This document shows, piece after piece, positions 63,787-64,000 of a DNA stretch of 64,000 nucleotides. The stretch covers positions 62,001 to 126,000 of the forward strand of contig NZ_JADYVE010000006.1 of the NCBI RefSeq assembly GCF_020193655.1, in the 5' to 3' direction. The DNA comes from Ensifer sp. IC3342. Its GTDB lineage: Bacteria > Pseudomonadota > Alphaproteobacteria > Rhizobiales > Rhizobiaceae. Below the pieces are notes generated by a model, which worked only from the letters and a program-made list of their open reading frames with translations, was not told the DNA's origin and did not search any database. Position 1 is the first letter of the stretch. Every line of letters begins with the position of its first letter. Both the position numbers and the translations under genes were made by a program.

Positions 63787-63813
63787 AAATGCCCGCCGAG
63801 AGGCGGGCATTTT
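63787..63813. terminator. Terminator of the pnt operon, likely bidirectional
   Basis: AAATGCCCGCC (63787-63797), GAGA, GGCGGGCATTT (63802-63812), then a T run. A perfect 11-bp stem; the A tract on the left also makes it work for the convergent gene at 63858. Confidence 0.9.
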
Positions 63814-63857
63814 GCATACGTCCCAAGCTTCGTCCTCGACGGGAAATCTCCTGCAGG

Positions 63858-64000
63858 TCAGCCGACGGCGTGCGGCTTCAGCAGATCCTGCAAGCCAATA
63901 TTGCGGTACAATTCCGCCCGCACACGGTCGGCGACGCCATTGACGATTTCCGCGCCGTCCTGCGACGGATCGATGTGGGTGCGGAACGGACGGGTCCCGA
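63858..64000 (-). CDS. Short-chain dehydrogenase, C-terminal fragment
   Basis: Stop TGA at 63858-63860 on the minus strand, open to the end of the window (47 codons). The tail reads GTRPFRTHIDPSQDGAEIVN and then GVADRVRAELYRNIGLQDLL, ending KPHAVG. I recognise this as the C-terminus of an SDR family oxidoreductase common in rhizobia; the N-terminal cofactor motif is outside the window, so the assignment depends on that recognition. It converges on pntB with a terminator between. Confidence 0.6.
   Translation of the reverse strand, partial: GTRPFRTHIDPSQDGAEIVNGVADRVRAELYRNIGLQDLLKPHAVG

Noticed and set aside
1..64000. CRISPR arrays, insertion sequences, prophage or integrative elements
   Set aside because: No regularly spaced repeats, transposase, integrase or phage genes were found. 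The repeats present are palindromic intergenic elements.

Overview
The window is a GC-rich, densely coded piece of an alphaproteobacterial chromosome, most probably Sinorhizobium/Ensifer. Supporting points are the fused phaAB antiporter gene, an emrR-emrA-emrB arrangement like that of S. meliloti, an ornithine decarboxylase of the Odc2 type behind a long leader, split pntAA/pntAB/pntB, CtrA-type boxes, and many copies of short palindromic intergenic repeats of the rhizobial RIME and REP/mosaic kinds. Species assignment is from recognition only; no search was run.

Layout. 1-180 is the tail of a cobalamin methyltransferase gene (CobM-like). 188-6186 (minus) is a complete six-gene Mrp/Pha cation/proton antiporter operon. 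6402-9041 is a CHASE-PAS-GGDEF-EAL protein. 9264-11893 is a ligase-associated exonuclease plus ATP-dependent DNA ligase pair, preceded by a nucleoside hydrolase. 13327-17140 holds a small hypothetical protein, lysS and gltX. 17585-20417 has TerC, an AraC-type regulator and a TetR-type regulator, the last divergent from the EmrAB-like efflux pump (20665-23497), followed by a Tat-exported metallophosphoesterase.

24848-33431 is a sugar island: LacI regulator with a strong palindromic operator, xylB, xylA, a sugar isomerase/epimerase-like protein, a Gfo/Idh/MocA oxidoreductase and a GH1 beta-glucosidase. 33819-36368 is metNIQ (methionine import). 36479-42287 holds a GFA protein, TrhO, a CYTH/CHAD pair, KDPG aldolase, a DUF533 protein, an acetyltransferase and a small membrane protein. 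42396-44065 is a nickel/cobalt exporter-like protein with a DUF1007 partner, then a LysR regulator. 45757-46890 is an ornithine decarboxylase with a long untranslated leader in the place where the speF leader RNA is known in this class.

46982-53341 contains an acetyltransferase, VOC protein, LysE exporter, Glyoxalase_8 protein, a WD40/CobW (metal GTPase) pair, a creatininase-like hydrolase and a MarR regulator. 53444-56224 is a LacI regulator, a 2-hydroxyacid dehydrogenase and a glutamine-amidotransferase-type gamma-glutamyl hydrolase. 56650-58959 is a second GGDEF/EAL protein. 59179-59955 is a FeeM-like N-acyltransferase-fold protein preceded by three exact TTAA-N7-TTAA (CtrA) boxes, which I consider the most interesting signal in the window. 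60278-63712 is the aa3 oxidase subunit IV protein and the proton-translocating transhydrogenase operon. 63858-64000 is the C-terminus of a short-chain dehydrogenase.

No rRNA, tRNA, CRISPR array, insertion sequence or prophage was recognised. The non-coding interest lies in the repeat elements, several dyad operators, an unusually long hairpin at 18519-18560 and the leader before the decarboxylase gene.
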